From Piscirickettsiaceae bacterium (GTDB lineage: Bacteria; Pseudomonadota; Gammaproteobacteria; Nitrosococcales; Methylophagaceae): a stretch of 64,000 nucleotides of DNA. Made by a program: the position numbers and the translations under genes. The first letter of the stretch is position 1, and each line of letters starts with the position of its first letter. A model generated the notes under the pieces. That model saw nothing but the letters and a program-made list of their open reading frames with translations, was not told the origin of the DNA and searched no databases. Where the stretch lies: the NCBI GenBank assembly GCA_024685975.1, contig JAIBDZ010000001.1, positions 62,001 to 126,000 on the forward strand, in the 5' to 3' direction. Shown here piece after piece: positions 21,191 to 32,532 of this stretch.

Positions 21191-21886
21191 TCAGCTCATC
21201 GCGGCATGGACGCGTTTGATTTGTGCATCTACTTGATTAAGGTGATGTTGTTTTATCCAAAAAGTGACGCCTTGCGGGCCTGATTTTGCTGTTAACGCGC
21301 TATGGCAGGGTAGGCGTAGCCAACTTTCAGTTGTAAATGTTTCATTGTTGACGAGCATGTCGCCGGAAAGGACGAGTATTTCTAAGCCTTTGGGGGCTGC
21401 GATAACAATGTCTTTATGGGCTGGCCAAGATTGAACCGCAACGTGTTCAATCTTATCTTTATAAAGTGGCACTGTGCTGACGCCATTGGCGATGGTTTGT
21501 GGTTGTTGATGATAATTAAGGTTGATATGGGTTTTGTCGTCAGGGTCAAATTGCCATAGTTTGACAAAAATTCGACAGCCTTCTTGCGAATACGGGCTAT
21601 GGTGCGAATGTGGTGGGTTACGAATATAACTTCCCGCGGGATAGTCGCCATGTTCGTCTTGAAATGTGCCCGCTAAGACAATGAATTCTTCTCCGCCGGT
21701 ATGAATATGATCTGAAAAATGGCTATCAGCTGCATATTGTACGATAGAGGTTGCTCTCGCAATTTCCCCGCCGACACGATCTAAAGGCCGTCGTAATACA
21801 CCTGCCATTGGGGAGTTTTGCCAAGGCATGTTTTGGCTGTGCACGATAACGGGTTGGCTAAAGTCGGCGTTAATTTGTGTTTTCAT
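21191..21886 (-). CDS. ChrR-like cupin-domain protein
   Basis: 'HTGGEEFIVLAGTFQDEHGDYPAGSYIRNPPHSHHSPYSQEGCRIFVKLWQF'. Confidence 0.8.
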   Translation of the reverse strand: MKTQINADFSQPVIVHSQNMPWQNSPMAGVLRRPLDRVGGEIARATSIVQYAADSHFSDHIHTGGEEFIVLAGTFQDEHGDYPAGSYIRNPPHSHHSPYSQEGCRIFVKLWQFDPDDKTHINLNYHQQPQTIANGVSTVPLYKDKIEHVAVQSWPAHKDIVIAAPKGLEILVLSGDMLVNNETFTTESWLRLPCHSALTAKSGPQGVTFWIKQHHLNQVDAQIKRVHAAMS

Positions 21887-22038
21887 GATAGTGAATGATA
21901 CGTTTTTTTTGTGATTATGGCAGCTAGTTAAAAAGAAGATAAAGGGACAATTGAGGCATTGAGTGATTTTCTGTTTTTGATGTGTGGTTGAAGCTGGTAT
22001 CCTTAATCTATTGCTATTGTTTAAATGGAAATGTGTAC

Positions 22039-22650
22039 ATGTCTGGTAGCCTTTTTATCGTTGCAGCGCCATCTGGGGCGGGGAAAACAAGTTTAGTGAA
22101 TGCCTTAGTTGCTGAGCAGCAGGATATTGCTTTGTCTGTTTCGCATACAACTCGGGCAGCGAGAGTCGGCGAACAAGATGGTAAAGACTATTTTTTTGTG
22201 AGCCAAGAACATTTTTCAAGCATGCAGGCAGAAGGGGCTTTTTTAGAATCAGCCACTGTTTTTGACCATAGTTATGGAACGTCATCCGAAGCCGTTTTTT
22301 CACAATTAAAGGCCGGCGTTGACGTGATCCTTGAGATTGATTGGCAGGGAGCGGAACAAGTCAGAAGAAACTACCCCGATAGTACGAGTGTCTTTATATT
22401 ACCGCCTTCGAAAGAAGCATTAGAAGAACGGCTGCGCGGTCGTGGGCAGGATGATGAGTCAACGATTGCTCGGCGAATGCAAGATGCGGAAAATGAAATT
22501 TCACATTATGTGGAGTTTGATTATTTGATTGTGAATGATGATTTTGAGCAGGCTTTATCTCAGTTGGTGGCGATTATTACCGCAAGACGACAATCGATGG
22601 CGATCCAAAAGTCAGTGCAAGCGCCACTATTGACGGCTTTGCTAGCCTAA
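22039..22650 (+). CDS. gmk: Guanylate kinase
   Basis: 'GSLFIVAAPSGAGKTSLVNAL', 'SHTTRAARVGEQDGKDYFF'. ORF opens at 21982 but start fits M at 22039. Confidence 0.97.
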   Translation: MSGSLFIVAAPSGAGKTSLVNALVAEQQDIALSVSHTTRAARVGEQDGKDYFFVSQEHFSSMQAEGAFLESATVFDHSYGTSSEAVFSQLKAGVDVILEIDWQGAEQVRRNYPDSTSVFILPPSKEALEERLRGRGQDDESTIARRMQDAENEISHYVEFDYLIVNDDFEQALSQLVAIITARRQSMAIQKSVQAPLLTALLA

Positions 22651-22698
22651 TGCAGCGATATTTCGTACAATAATTGGTTTTAATTTCGGGGAAAAACG

Positions 22699-22953
22699 AT
22701 GGCACGTACCACCGTAGAAGATTGTTTAGATAATGTGGATAACCGCTTCCAATTAGTCATGGTTGCGTCAAAGCGCGCCCGTGAAATAGCTTCAGGCGCT
22801 GACCCATTAGTTGAACGCGATAATGATAAGCCAACAGTGATTGCACTACGTGAAATTGCAGCGGGTCTTATTGATGCGTCAATTTTAGATAAAACAGTCG
22901 ACACTGTTGTGGCAGAAGAAGCCATAAGTGACGACGCTGCAGCAGCAGAATAA
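22699..22953 (+). CDS. rpoZ: RNA polymerase omega subunit
   Basis: '[58 protein letters not shown]'. Confidence 0.97.
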   Translation: MARTTVEDCLDNVDNRFQLVMVASKRAREIASGADPLVERDNDKPTVIALREIAAGLIDASILDKTVDTVVAEEAISDDAAAAE

Positions 22954-25123
22954 TACGGTGAATGCAAAGCCTACGGTCGATTCAGAATTAGAGCTCATCC
23001 ATGATGCTGAGCCTAAGTTGACCATTGATGATTTATGCTTTGCAACATCAAACTATTTAGAAAGTAGTCAAGTTGAGGCTATCCGCAAAGCGTATTTCTT
23101 TGCGGAAGAAGCCCATAAAGAACAAAAACGCCGTTCTGGCGATCCGTATATTACCCATCCACTTGCGGTTTCGCATGTATTAGCCATGATGCATATGGAT
23201 CATGAGTGCATTATGGCCGGGCTATTGCATGATGTGATCGAAGACACTGAAGTCAGTCGTGAAGTATTGGCTAAAGAGTTTAGTGAAGAAGTCGCGTTAT
23301 TAGTCGATGGGGTCAGCAAGTTAGCAAAAGCCACTTTTGAAACGAAACAACATGCGCAAGCAGAAAGCTTGAGAAAAATGTTGTTAGCCATGTCGCAAGA
23401 TATTCGGGTAATTATCGTAAAGTTGGCCGATAGGCTACACAATATGCGTACTCTCGGGCATTTGGGCCCAGAAAAACGTCGCCGGATTGCCGAAGAAACA
23501 TTAGAAATTTATGCGCCAATTGCGCAACGCTTAGGGATGAACTTAATGCGTTGTGAGCTAGAAGATTTAGGTTTTCATGTGTTATATCCTGTTCGTTATC
23601 GGGTGTTGGCAAATGAAATTCGAAAATCTCGTGGTAATCGAAAAGAAATTGTTGGTCAGATCACTGATTCGATTATGCATAGAATGGCACAAGAAGGTCT
23701 GACGGCAGATATCCAAGGTCGCGAAAAAAATCTCTATAGCCTGTACAAAAAAATGGTTGGGAAAAAGTTATCTTTTTCTGAAGTATTAGATGTTTACGCT
23801 TTTCGGATTATTGTCGATGATGTCGATGCCTGTTATCGTATGTTAGGCGTTGTGCATAATCTATATAAGCCGATACAACAACGCTTTAAAGACTATATCG
23901 CGATTCCAAAAGCTAATGGCTATCAATCATTACATACTGTCTTAATTGGCCCTTATGGTGTGCCAGTTGAAGTACAAATTCGGTCGCGAGATATGGACCA
24001 AATGGCGGAAGCCGGTGTGGCTGCACATTGGTTATATAAAGCGGGTGAAAATGTATCGGGTAACCTCGCGCACAGACTAGCGCGTCAGTGGTTACAAGGT
24101 ATTCTAGAAATGCAAAAAGAGTCAGGAGACTCTATTGAGTTTTTAGAGAACTTACGCATTGATCTATTCCCCGAAGAAATTTATGTCTTTACCCCAACCG
24201 GTAAGATTATGACGTTGCCGAAAGGTGCCACTGTAGTCGATTTTGCTTATGCTGTGCATACAGATGTCGGTAACCATTGTGTTGGCGCTAAAGTAGGCAG
24301 ACATCTTGTGCCATTGAGTACGTCACTAGAAACCGGACAATCAGTAGAAATTATTACCGCTGACTCTGCTCATCCGAATGCGTCTTGGTTAAATTATGTA
24401 ACAACATCAAGGGCGAGAAGTAGTATTCGCCACTATTTAAAACAATTACAAGACGATGAAGCGACATTGCTGGGTCGGCATATGTTGACTAAAAGTTTAC
24501 AGGCTTTTTCTTATAGCTTTGACGACCTAGATGAAATAAAGATAGCTGAAGTTGTTCGCCATTTTGAAGCCGAGAGCTTTGAGCGTTTATTAGAAGAAAT
24601 TGGACTTGGTGATAGAGCGGCGTTATTAGTTGCTCAAAAATTGGTTTATGGTGATGATGCGGCCGAAGATGTGCCACAAGCACCATTGATGATTGCGGGC
24701 ACAGAAGGCATGGTGGTCAGTTTTGGTCGTTGCTGTCACCCAATTCCAGGTGATCCTATTCATGGTTTCATTAGTTCTGGTCGTGGCATTGTTATTCATC
24801 AAGATAATTGTAGAAATACGCTTAGTCTGCGTGCACAAAGTGAAAAATGGTTAGCTGTTGCTTGGGCGGATGATATTAACCGCGAGTTTTCAGTTGAAAT
24901 TTTAGTGCATGTGAAAAATAAGCGCGGTGTATTGGCCACTGTAGCGGCAGCCATTTCAGAAAATAATTCGAATATTGAAAATGTCATTGTGGATGAAAGA
25001 GACAGTGAGTTTACTGATTTGAAATTGACCATTGGCGTGTTAGACAGAATTCACCTCGCCAATGTCATTCGTCGTTTAAGACGGATTGATGTGGTCAAAC
25101 GGATTACCCGATTAAAACACTAA
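22928..25123 (+). CDS. spoT: Bifunctional (p)ppGpp synthetase/hydrolase
   Basis: HD domain '[13 protein letters not shown]', '[19 protein letters not shown]', TGS domain '[30 protein letters not shown]', C-terminal ACT. Start uncertain (GTG 22928 or GTG 22958). Confidence 0.95.
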   Translation: MTTLQQQNNTVNAKPTVDSELELIHDAEPKLTIDDLCFATSNYLESSQVEAIRKAYFFAEEAHKEQKRRSGDPYITHPLAVSHVLAMMHMDHECIMAGLLHDVIEDTEVSREVLAKEFSEEVALLVDGVSKLAKATFETKQHAQAESLRKMLLAMSQDIRVIIVKLADRLHNMRTLGHLGPEKRRRIAEETLEIYAPIAQRLGMNLMRCELEDLGFHVLYPVRYRVLANEIRKSRGNRKEIVGQITDSIMHRMAQEGLTADIQGREKNLYSLYKKMVGKKLSFSEVLDVYAFRIIVDDVDACYRMLGVVHNLYKPIQQRFKDYIAIPKANGYQSLHTVLIGPYGVPVEVQIRSRDMDQMAEAGVAAHWLYKAGENVSGNLAHRLARQWLQGILEMQKESGDSIEFLENLRIDLFPEEIYVFTPTGKIMTLPKGATVVDFAYAVHTDVGNHCVGAKVGRHLVPLSTSLETGQSVEIITADSAHPNASWLNYVTTSRARSSIRHYLKQLQDDEATLLGRHMLTKSLQAFSYSFDDLDEIKIAEVVRHFEAESFERLLEEIGLGDRAALLVAQKLVYGDDAAEDVPQAPLMIAGTEGMVVSFGRCCHPIPGDPIHGFISSGRGIVIHQDNCRNTLSLRAQSEKWLAVAWADDINREFSVEILVHVKNKRGVLATVAAAISENNSNIENVIVDERDSEFTDLKLTIGVLDRIHLANVIRRLRRIDVVKRITRLKH

Positions 25124-25143
25124 TTTTTGGAGAACGATAGCAA

Positions 25144-25530
25144 ATGGCACGTGACATTATTCACACTGATAAAGCACCTCAAGCAATTGGTACCTACTCT
25201 CAAGCCGTCAAAGTGGGCGATGTGGTGTATTTGTCTGGACAAATTCCATTGGTGCCAGAAACGATGACGGTTGTTGAAGGTGATATGGCTACCCAAGTGC
25301 GTCGTGTGTTTGATAATTTATCTGCTGTCGCTGAAGCGGCTGGTGGTCGTTTACAAGATATTGTGAAATTAAATATTTTTCTGACAGATTTAAGTCATTT
25401 TGCGACGGTGAATGACATTATGGCGGAATACTTTGAACAACCTTATCCGGCACGAGCGGCGATAGGCGTGGCTTCTTTACCTAAAGATGTGCCTGTCGAG
25501 ATGGATGGTGTGATGCACTTAGACGCCTAA
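25144..25530 (+). CDS. ridA: RidA family enamine/imine deaminase
   Basis: '[26 protein letters not shown]', '[19 protein letters not shown]'. Confidence 0.96.
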   Translation: MARDIIHTDKAPQAIGTYSQAVKVGDVVYLSGQIPLVPETMTVVEGDMATQVRRVFDNLSAVAEAAGGRLQDIVKLNIFLTDLSHFATVNDIMAEYFEQPYPARAAIGVASLPKDVPVEMDGVMHLDA

Positions 25531-25544
25531 TCGGTTTTCTGACT

Positions 25545-27644
25545 TTGGCTGTCAACGACAGACAAGTAACCCTTGCGAGTCCTGTCACTGAGTTGAAAGG
25601 CGTTGGCAGTAAAGTCGCAGAACGATTAGCTAAGTTAGGTATTGAGCAGATCCAAGATCTGTTATTTCACTTACCTTTACGTTATCAAGATCGAACTCGC
25701 CTTGTTCCTCTTGGTAGTTTGAAGGCGCCACAAGAAGCGTTAATTGAAGGCACGGTGAGGTTGAGCCAAGTTAAATTTGGTCGCCGTCGTTCTTTAGTCT
25801 GTTATATCGATGATGGCACAGGGTCATTGATTTTACGTTTTTTCCACTTTTCTAAAACGCAACAACAGCAATTATCGCAAGGAACCCGTGTTCGTTGTTT
25901 TGGCGAGATCCGTCATGGGTCACAAGCAGTAGAAATGGTGCATCCTGAATATCAGATCATCGCGGCTGATAAAATTGTCCCTGTTGATGCTGATTTGACG
26001 CCGATTTATCCGACAACAGAAGGTCTGCATCAATTAAGCTTTAGAAAGTTGATTCAGCAAGCCTTAACATTGCTTAATACTGAGCATGTTTTACCTGAAT
26101 TATTACCAGATGAAGCCCGATTGCATGATGCTGCTCATTATCAATTAGATGACGCATTACGATTTGTTCACCAACCGCCGCCAGATGTAGATATCGCGCT
26201 GTTATTAGATAAGAAACATCCGACGCAGCGTCGTTTGGCTTACGAAGAATTATTAGCGCAGCAATTAAGCCTACGTTTGGTCAAACAACAAGCGCAAGAC
26301 TATGCCGCGCCGGTGTTTTTGCCTAACGGTCACTTGTATCGAGCGATGATGGCTTCATTGCCTTTCTCCTTGACGTCAGCACAAGACAAAGTGTTGACTG
26401 AAATCACCAACGATATGCAACAGGCGATCCCAATGCAACGTTTGGTTCAAGGCGATGTTGGATCGGGAAAGACTGTGGTGGCTGCATTAGCGTTATTGGC
26501 TGCGGTCGATGCGGGCTATCAAGCCGCAATGATGGCACCGACTGAGTTATTAGCTGAACAACATTTCCAGACATTAACTCGTTGGTTTGCTCCGTTGGGA
26601 GTGAATGTGGGCTGGTGTGTGGGTAAGCAAACAGCTGCACAACGTCAATTAGTCATATCAGGGTTAAGCGACGGATCTATTCAGGTTGTGGTGGGTACTC
26701 ATGCTTTATTTCAAGAAGCAGTGCATTTTTCGACGTTGGGTTTGGTCGTCATTGATGAGCAGCATCGTTTTGGTGTGCATCAGCGATTGGCATTGCGAGA
26801 CAAAGGAAAACAAGCAGAGGCATATCCTCATCAATTAGTGATGACAGCCACGCCTATTCCGCGCACATTAGCGATGACGGCTTATGCTGATTTAAATGTG
26901 TCGGTGATCGATGAGTTACCTCCAGGCCGTACGCCAGTCACTACCGTCGTGATACCTGATTCACGCCGAGAAGAGGTCATTCAACGTGTTTACTCAGCTT
27001 GCCAAGATAGGCGTCAGGTCTATTGGGTGTGTACATTGATTGAAGAATCAGAGCATTTACAATGTCAGGCGGCAGAAGATACCGCACAAGATTTACAAAA
27101 TGTATTACCTGATTTACGTGTTACTTTGGTTCATGGCAGAATGAAGGCGGCTGAAAAAGAGGCCGTGATGGCTCACTTTAAGGCTGGCGAAATAGACTTA
27201 CTGGTGGCGACAACGGTCATTGAAGTGGGTGTTGATGTGCCCAATGCCAGTTTGATGGTGATCGAGAATGCCGAGCGTTTAGGGTTGGCTCAATTACATC
27301 AATTGCGTGGTCGAGTTGGCCGTGGCCAGATTGAGAGTCACTGTGTGCTGATGTACCATCCACCATTGTCAGAACAAGGTGAGTTTCGTTTGCGCTGTTT
27401 GCGGGAAAGTCATGATGGTTTTGTGATTGCGCAACGTGATTTAGAATTGCGGGGCCCTGGTGAAATATTAGGAACAAGACAGACAGGGCTGCCACAATTT
27501 AGAGTGGCGGATTTGTTATCGGATCAAGATTTGGTTGATGTGATGCCGGCAGCGGCTGACGCGGTATTAGCGGTTGCTCCGCAACAAGTGAGTGCGTTGA
27601 TTACCCGTTGGTTTGGTCATACTTTAGATTGTGGACATGTGTAA
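25545..27644 (+). CDS. recG: ATP-dependent DNA helicase RecG
   Basis: 'RLVQGDVGSGKTVVAALALL', 'VVIDEQHRFGVHQRLAL', 'MTATPIPRTLAMTAYADLNVSVIDELPPGRTPV'. Confidence 0.98.
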   Translation: MAVNDRQVTLASPVTELKGVGSKVAERLAKLGIEQIQDLLFHLPLRYQDRTRLVPLGSLKAPQEALIEGTVRLSQVKFGRRRSLVCYIDDGTGSLILRFFHFSKTQQQQLSQGTRVRCFGEIRHGSQAVEMVHPEYQIIAADKIVPVDADLTPIYPTTEGLHQLSFRKLIQQALTLLNTEHVLPELLPDEARLHDAAHYQLDDALRFVHQPPPDVDIALLLDKKHPTQRRLAYEELLAQQLSLRLVKQQAQDYAAPVFLPNGHLYRAMMASLPFSLTSAQDKVLTEITNDMQQAIPMQRLVQGDVGSGKTVVAALALLAAVDAGYQAAMMAPTELLAEQHFQTLTRWFAPLGVNVGWCVGKQTAAQRQLVISGLSDGSIQVVVGTHALFQEAVHFSTLGLVVIDEQHRFGVHQRLALRDKGKQAEAYPHQLVMTATPIPRTLAMTAYADLNVSVIDELPPGRTPVTTVVIPDSRREEVIQRVYSACQDRRQVYWVCTLIEESEHLQCQAAEDTAQDLQNVLPDLRVTLVHGRMKAAEKEAVMAHFKAGEIDLLVATTVIEVGVDVPNASLMVIENAERLGLAQLHQLRGRVGRGQIESHCVLMYHPPLSEQGEFRLRCLRESHDGFVIAQRDLELRGPGEILGTRQTGLPQFRVADLLSDQDLVDVMPAAADAVLAVAPQQVSALITRWFGHTLDCGHV

Positions 27645-27660
27645 ATGATAAGTAGGCTTC

Positions 27661-28197
27661 ATGATTGAGTTAGTGAATTGGCATCCAGTGCAGCGTCGAT
27701 TAATGCCAAAAGCATTGCGTCCATGGTTGGCTGAAAAAGGGTCTTTAACACGGCGCCTTCGCCGCTTTAATCAAGTTGATTTCTCAGTACAATTGCTAGG
27801 AAATAGTTGGATTAAACCTTTAGCAGATGAAAGTTTGAAGTTGAATTTGGCTATGTCGGCGTTAGCGTATCAACGAGAAGTATTGTTGATGGATGGTGAT
27901 AGGGCAAATGTGTATGCCAGAACGATTATTCCACAGCAAACATATCAATCCATGCCGCATTTATTTAACCGGTTAGGTGGCCGCTCTTTGGGGGATATGT
28001 TGTTTTCTCACCCTTCGGTCGAACGTGGCCCGATTGAAATCGCCCGCTTACGGCCAGGACAATGGTTATATGAAGTGGCTTTATTTGAGCAATATGACCG
28101 TCCTGAATATTTATGGGGAAGGCGATCAGTGATGTATTTGAAGGGGATGCCTTTATTGATCAATGAATTCTTTTTACCAGCGATAGAAATATCATGA
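27661..28197 (+). CDS. ubiC: Chorismate pyruvate-lyase
   Basis: '[21 protein letters not shown]', '[23 protein letters not shown]'; adjacent to ubiA. Confidence 0.93.
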   Translation: MIELVNWHPVQRRLMPKALRPWLAEKGSLTRRLRRFNQVDFSVQLLGNSWIKPLADESLKLNLAMSALAYQREVLLMDGDRANVYARTIIPQQTYQSMPHLFNRLGGRSLGDMLFSHPSVERGPIEIARLRPGQWLYEVALFEQYDRPEYLWGRRSVMYLKGMPLLINEFFLPAIEIS

Positions 28198-29063
28198 TGA
28201 TGAGCGGTAAGTTAATGCCTTATATGCAGCTGATGCGTTTAGATAGGCCGATTGGAATTTTATTGTTGTTATGGCCTACTTTGGCTGCTTTGTGGATTGC
28301 GGCAGAAGGTGTGCCGGATATTGATGTGTTATTTATTTTTACGCTAGGTGTCATCGTGATGCGAAGTGCCGGCTGCGTGATTAATGATTATGCTGATCGT
28401 AATATTGATGGGCATATTGCGAGGACACAAAACCGTCCATTAGCGACGGGCGCATTGAGCGAATATGATGCTTTAAAGTTGTTTGCTATTTTGGGCATTG
28501 TGGCATTTATTCTCGTATTATTTTTAAATGAATTGACGGTATTGATGTCCATTATTGGATTATTTCTAGCCGCCAGTTATCCCTTTATGAAACGATATAC
28601 TTATTTCCCACAAGTTTATTTAGGGGCGGCATTTGGCTGGGCGATTCCGATGGCATTTGCTGCTCAAACGGGAGAGGTGCCAGCGATAGCATGGTTGTTA
28701 TTTGTTGCTAATGTTGTTTGGTCGACGATTTACGATACGTTTTACGCGATGGCTGATAGGGAAGACGATATCGTGGTTGGAGTAAAGTCGACCGCAGTTT
28801 TATTTGGTCAAGATGATAAAGCCATTACGGCGATCCTCCAGATCGTTTTTGCACTGACAATGCTACTTATCGGTAGTCAATTGGCCTTCAGCTTTGTTTA
28901 TTATGTTGCTGTATTGGTTGTGTTAGGTTTATTTGTGTATCAGCAGCGCCTAATACGAAATCGTGAACCTGCTAAATGTATACAGGCTTTTTTAAATAAT
29001 AATTGGGTTGGTGCGATCTTGTTTGTCGGTATTGTGACCCATTATGCTTTGCTGACATCATGA
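28194..29063 (+). CDS. ubiA: 4-hydroxybenzoate octaprenyltransferase
   Basis: '[21 protein letters not shown]', '[30 protein letters not shown]', '[26 protein letters not shown]'. Confidence 0.97.
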   Translation: MMMSGKLMPYMQLMRLDRPIGILLLLWPTLAALWIAAEGVPDIDVLFIFTLGVIVMRSAGCVINDYADRNIDGHIARTQNRPLATGALSEYDALKLFAILGIVAFILVLFLNELTVLMSIIGLFLAASYPFMKRYTYFPQVYLGAAFGWAIPMAFAAQTGEVPAIAWLLFVANVVWSTIYDTFYAMADREDDIVVGVKSTAVLFGQDDKAITAILQIVFALTMLLIGSQLAFSFVYYVAVLVVLGLFVYQQRLIRNREPAKCIQAFLNNNWVGAILFVGIVTHYALLTS

Positions 29064-29635
29064 TGCAGTGTGATAGCGAAATGCATCACTATTCATCCAT
29101 TCAATCTTATGCAACAGATTTGCAACAGTGCTTGTTGGCTTTAGCGCCGATGGCAAAGCAGTTACGCTTATTGGCGAGTAATACAATGGTGTGTGCATTA
29201 AGAACAAAACAGGATGGTGCTGGTCTTCGGGTGTTAGCGCAAGATCTTCAATCTATGAATGAGACAATATTGCAGTGTATGGAGGAAGGGTTATCAGCTA
29301 TTAGGCCGTTGCTGACACTACCTCAATACATTGTCGATAATGAAACGGTTTCTCATAATGATAGAGAGCAAAACCGATCATTATCTATTGCTGTGCATCA
29401 TGTTTTAATCTCATTGTCTACGGTAGAAAAAGTGGCCAAAAAAGGAGATTATATTGCTGTTTTCCTCAAGCTGGAAACAGCGGATGAGGAAACACAGGCA
29501 CACTGTGAGAGATTGGCTGAGCAATGTCAAAAAGTGATGGCATCATTGCATCAACAAATGGAAGAGAGTCATGTATTAAGTGAGCGGTTATCTGATTGCT
29601 TTGAACTAAAACCTACGGAACTAGCTTTTCATTAA
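29060..29635 (+). CDS. Small soluble protein with a degenerate MCP signalling-tip-like motif
   Basis: '[32 protein letters not shown]' resembles the MCP tip 'LLALNAAIEAARAGE.GRGFAVVADEVR.L'; start at ATGA overlap with ubiA rather than ORF-track start 29003. Confidence 0.6.
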   Translation: MMQCDSEMHHYSSIQSYATDLQQCLLALAPMAKQLRLLASNTMVCALRTKQDGAGLRVLAQDLQSMNETILQCMEEGLSAIRPLLTLPQYIVDNETVSHNDREQNRSLSIAVHHVLISLSTVEKVAKKGDYIAVFLKLETADEETQAHCERLAEQCQKVMASLHQQMEESHVLSERLSDCFELKPTELAFH

Positions 29636-30718
29636 CGTTGACGTTTCGGTCATTTTTGCCAGCTTCACTTGATTCCTTCCCGCCACTTTGGCTTCATAGA
29701 CCGCTTTATCAGCATGATGTAAGAGTTGTTCTGCTGTGCGGATAGCGGTGTTTTTGTTCATCACAGCAAGTCCAATAGACAGCGTGACTGAGAGACGAGT
29801 ATTGTGATCGATATGGAAGACGACATCTGCAATTGTTTTTCGGATCCGCTCTGCAATATCGTAAGCCGCTTGTTGTTCGGTATTGGCTAAGAGAATCACA
29901 AACTCTTCACCGCCATAACGGGCTAAGACATCACTGGTTCGCATAATCTCCGCCAAGCCTTGCGCTACTTTTTTGAGCACTGCATCGCCAGTTTGGTGGC
30001 CGTAATTGTCATTGACCTTTTTAAAATGGTCCAAGTCGACAAATAAACAGGCTAAAGAGGAATGTTGGCGTGTGGCTAGATTCACTTCTTCCGCGACCCG
30101 TTGATCGAAAAATCGTCGATTGTTTATGCCTGTTAAGGGATCGAGTAAACCAATACGTTTGATATTTTCTTGTAGGCGGGCATTGTCGATGCAAGCCGAA
30201 ATTACAGCAGCAAGGTGTTGTAAAAATTGGGTTCCCATATCGGCTTGGAAGCGATTCGGACTGCGGCTACCTAAATTTAATGCGCCGATAAAGTGATTGT
30301 TACGGATGAGCGGTAAGATAGCGACAGACTGGATAACATGCGCATCAGGAAAGAGAAACTGGTGGCTATATTGTGAGTAAGGGGCCAATTTGGGTTTACG
30401 TAACACAGAGAAATATTGGCTAATAGTACTGGTGTCTTCTGTGAATAAGAGGTGTTTTCGCCACCCAAGTTGACTTGGACTTGTGTCTAATAACCGTCTT
30501 AGTTCATATTCTGGATCAAGTAAGAGTAGCGTGACATCGGAGAGGTTAAAGCGTTCACGATGTTGTTCGAGAATGATTTTTAAGAGTTGATGAAGCCCAG
30601 TGGAATTGAGTAAGCTCAGTTCGTATTCTTGAAAATTATTCTGCTTTTGCTCATTATGCTTAGCAATACGAAGCAGATTGTCTAGCTGAGATTGTAGTAC
30701 ATCAACATCTTGTGGCAT
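29621..30718 (-). CDS. Diguanylate cyclase with DUF484/GAF-like sensor
   Basis: C-terminal GGDEF 'DPLTGINNRRFFD...DLDHFKKVNDNYGHQTGDAVLKKVA...RTSDVLARYGGEEFVILL' (GGEEF active site, RTSD I-site); N-terminal GAF-like region. Confidence 0.92.
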   Translation of the reverse strand: MPQDVDVLQSQLDNLLRIAKHNEQKQNNFQEYELSLLNSTGLHQLLKIILEQHRERFNLSDVTLLLLDPEYELRRLLDTSPSQLGWRKHLLFTEDTSTISQYFSVLRKPKLAPYSQYSHQFLFPDAHVIQSVAILPLIRNNHFIGALNLGSRSPNRFQADMGTQFLQHLAAVISACIDNARLQENIKRIGLLDPLTGINNRRFFDQRVAEEVNLATRQHSSLACLFVDLDHFKKVNDNYGHQTGDAVLKKVAQGLAEIMRTSDVLARYGGEEFVILLANTEQQAAYDIAERIRKTIADVVFHIDHNTRLSVTLSIGLAVMNKNTAIRTAEQLLHHADKAVYEAKVAGRNQVKLAKMTETSTLMKS

Positions 30719-30754
30719 GGCCAGGCGCTTTTTGCAGATGACAGGCGATAAATG

Positions 30755-31492
30755 CTAACCATAATGTCTTATTGTGCGTGCAATTGTCCAGAGTTCAATG
30801 GTTTTTATTCCTTGCTCTATCAATACTGCAGCGGCAGCATCAGCAGTATGCCCTGACGTTAACACATCATCAATAAGCGCTATATGTTCTACTTCAGGTC
30901 GCATCTTACACCGAAAAGCAGCATTCAGGTTATGTTTGCGCTCTTTATAAGCTAGGCTTGTTTGAGGTTGTGTGGCTTTCGTTCGCGATAAGCAATGCTG
31001 GTTCATTGAGATCTGTAATTGTTTAGAAAGCACTTTTGTTAATTCCGCTGCTTGGTTATAACCGCGCTGGCGGATCCGCATAGCGTGGAGGGGAATAGGG
31101 ATTAACTGTTGTGGTAATGGCCGATTTAAAGTCGTGATGTGTTGAGCCAGTTGTTCACCGAGATAATGGCATAAGTGTATTTGATGATGAAACTTGAATT
31201 GAGTAATGAGTTTCGTGGCTGGGTAGTCGTAACGAAATAGACTAACACTGGCATGCCTAATGGGCGGTTTCGTTAGGCAATGACCGCAATAGTGTCCGTC
31301 TGGTGACGGCATGGCACAACGAGGACAATGTGGGCCGAGTTTGGGAAGGGATTGGCTGCATGCTTCACAGATACTGTGATATTCAGTTAACCGATGACAG
31401 AGTAGACACGGCGTTGGATGCAGTTTGCTGTATAATTGTCGGACTTTTCTTGTTAATGATCGCCGAACCGTTGTGTTTGTGTGCATTAACAT
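30755..31492 (-). CDS. comF: ComF family phosphoribosyltransferase-like protein
   Basis: Zn-ribbon 'PCLLCHRLTEYHSICEACSQSLP...CPRCAMP...CGHC', 'RIRQRGYNQAAELTKVL', PRPP loop 'HIALIDDVLTSGHTADAAA'. Confidence 0.9.
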   Translation of the reverse strand: MLMHTNTTVRRSLTRKVRQLYSKLHPTPCLLCHRLTEYHSICEACSQSLPKLGPHCPRCAMPSPDGHYCGHCLTKPPIRHASVSLFRYDYPATKLITQFKFHHQIHLCHYLGEQLAQHITTLNRPLPQQLIPIPLHAMRIRQRGYNQAAELTKVLSKQLQISMNQHCLSRTKATQPQTSLAYKERKHNLNAAFRCKMRPEVEHIALIDDVLTSGHTADAAAAVLIEQGIKTIELWTIARTIRHYG

Positions 31493-31527
31493 TGAGATTA
31501 ATCCTTTTATCTAAATGAAGTATTACC

Positions 31528-32532
31528 ATGTCCGATAACAAGCTCAACACAGATAACATCATACGTCATGACTGGCAGGTCGCGGAAGTAGAACAACTGC
31601 TAGAGATGCCATTTGCTGATTTAATGTTTCAAGCACAATCATTACACCGTGCCCACTTTGATCCAAATGAAGTACAGGTGAGCACGTTATTGAGCATTAA
31701 AACAGGTGGCTGTGCAGAAGATTGTGGTTATTGCCCACAAAGCGCGCATCATGAATCGGCAGTGAAGGCCGAGCCCTTAATGCCACTAGATAAAGTTTTA
31801 GCTAATGCCCAACAAGCAAAAGAATCTGGCGCAAGCCGTTTTTGTATGGGAGCGGCTTGGCGTAACTTAAAAGATCGTGATGTCGAACGCGTTGCCGCTA
31901 TGGTGAGTGGCGTGAAAGATCTCGGTTTAGAAACATGCGTCACATTAGGCATGTTAGAAGGTCATCAGGCAAAACGTTTAAAAGAAGCGGGTCTTGATTA
32001 TTACAATCATAATCTTGATACCTCGCCGGAATATTATGGCGATATTATTACCACACGAACTTATCAGGACAGACTTGATACTTTATCGCATGTACGTGAT
32101 GCGGATATCAATGTGTGTAGTGGTGGTATCGTTGGTATGGGTGAAAGTTTGACAGACAGAGCAGGCTTATTAGTCGCTTTAGCTAACTTACCTGACCATC
32201 CGCAAAGTGTGCCAATTAACTTATTGGTGCAAGTTGAAGGTACGCCAATGGAAAGTACTGATGCTTTAGATCCTTTGATGTTTGTACGGACTATTGCTGT
32301 TGCCAGAATCATGATGCCTCGCTCTTATGTCCGCTTATCGGCAGGACGCGAACATATGACGGATGAATTGCAAGCAATGTGTTTCCTAGCGGGTGCCAAT
32401 TCCTTATTCTATGGGGAAAAATTGCTTACTACAGATAATCCTGCGACAGAGCATGATCAACAATTATTTGATCGTTTAGGGATTAATCGTTTAACAGAAG
32501 AGAAAACGGGCGACTGTGCCTCAGCGGCTTAA
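31528..32532 (+). CDS. bioB: Biotin synthase
   Basis: '[21 protein letters not shown]' radical SAM cluster; '[18 protein letters not shown]'. Confidence 0.98.
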   Translation: MSDNKLNTDNIIRHDWQVAEVEQLLEMPFADLMFQAQSLHRAHFDPNEVQVSTLLSIKTGGCAEDCGYCPQSAHHESAVKAEPLMPLDKVLANAQQAKESGASRFCMGAAWRNLKDRDVERVAAMVSGVKDLGLETCVTLGMLEGHQAKRLKEAGLDYYNHNLDTSPEYYGDIITTRTYQDRLDTLSHVRDADINVCSGGIVGMGESLTDRAGLLVALANLPDHPQSVPINLLVQVEGTPMESTDALDPLMFVRTIAVARIMMPRSYVRLSAGREHMTDELQAMCFLAGANSLFYGEKLLTTDNPATEHDQQLFDRLGINRLTEEKTGDCASAA

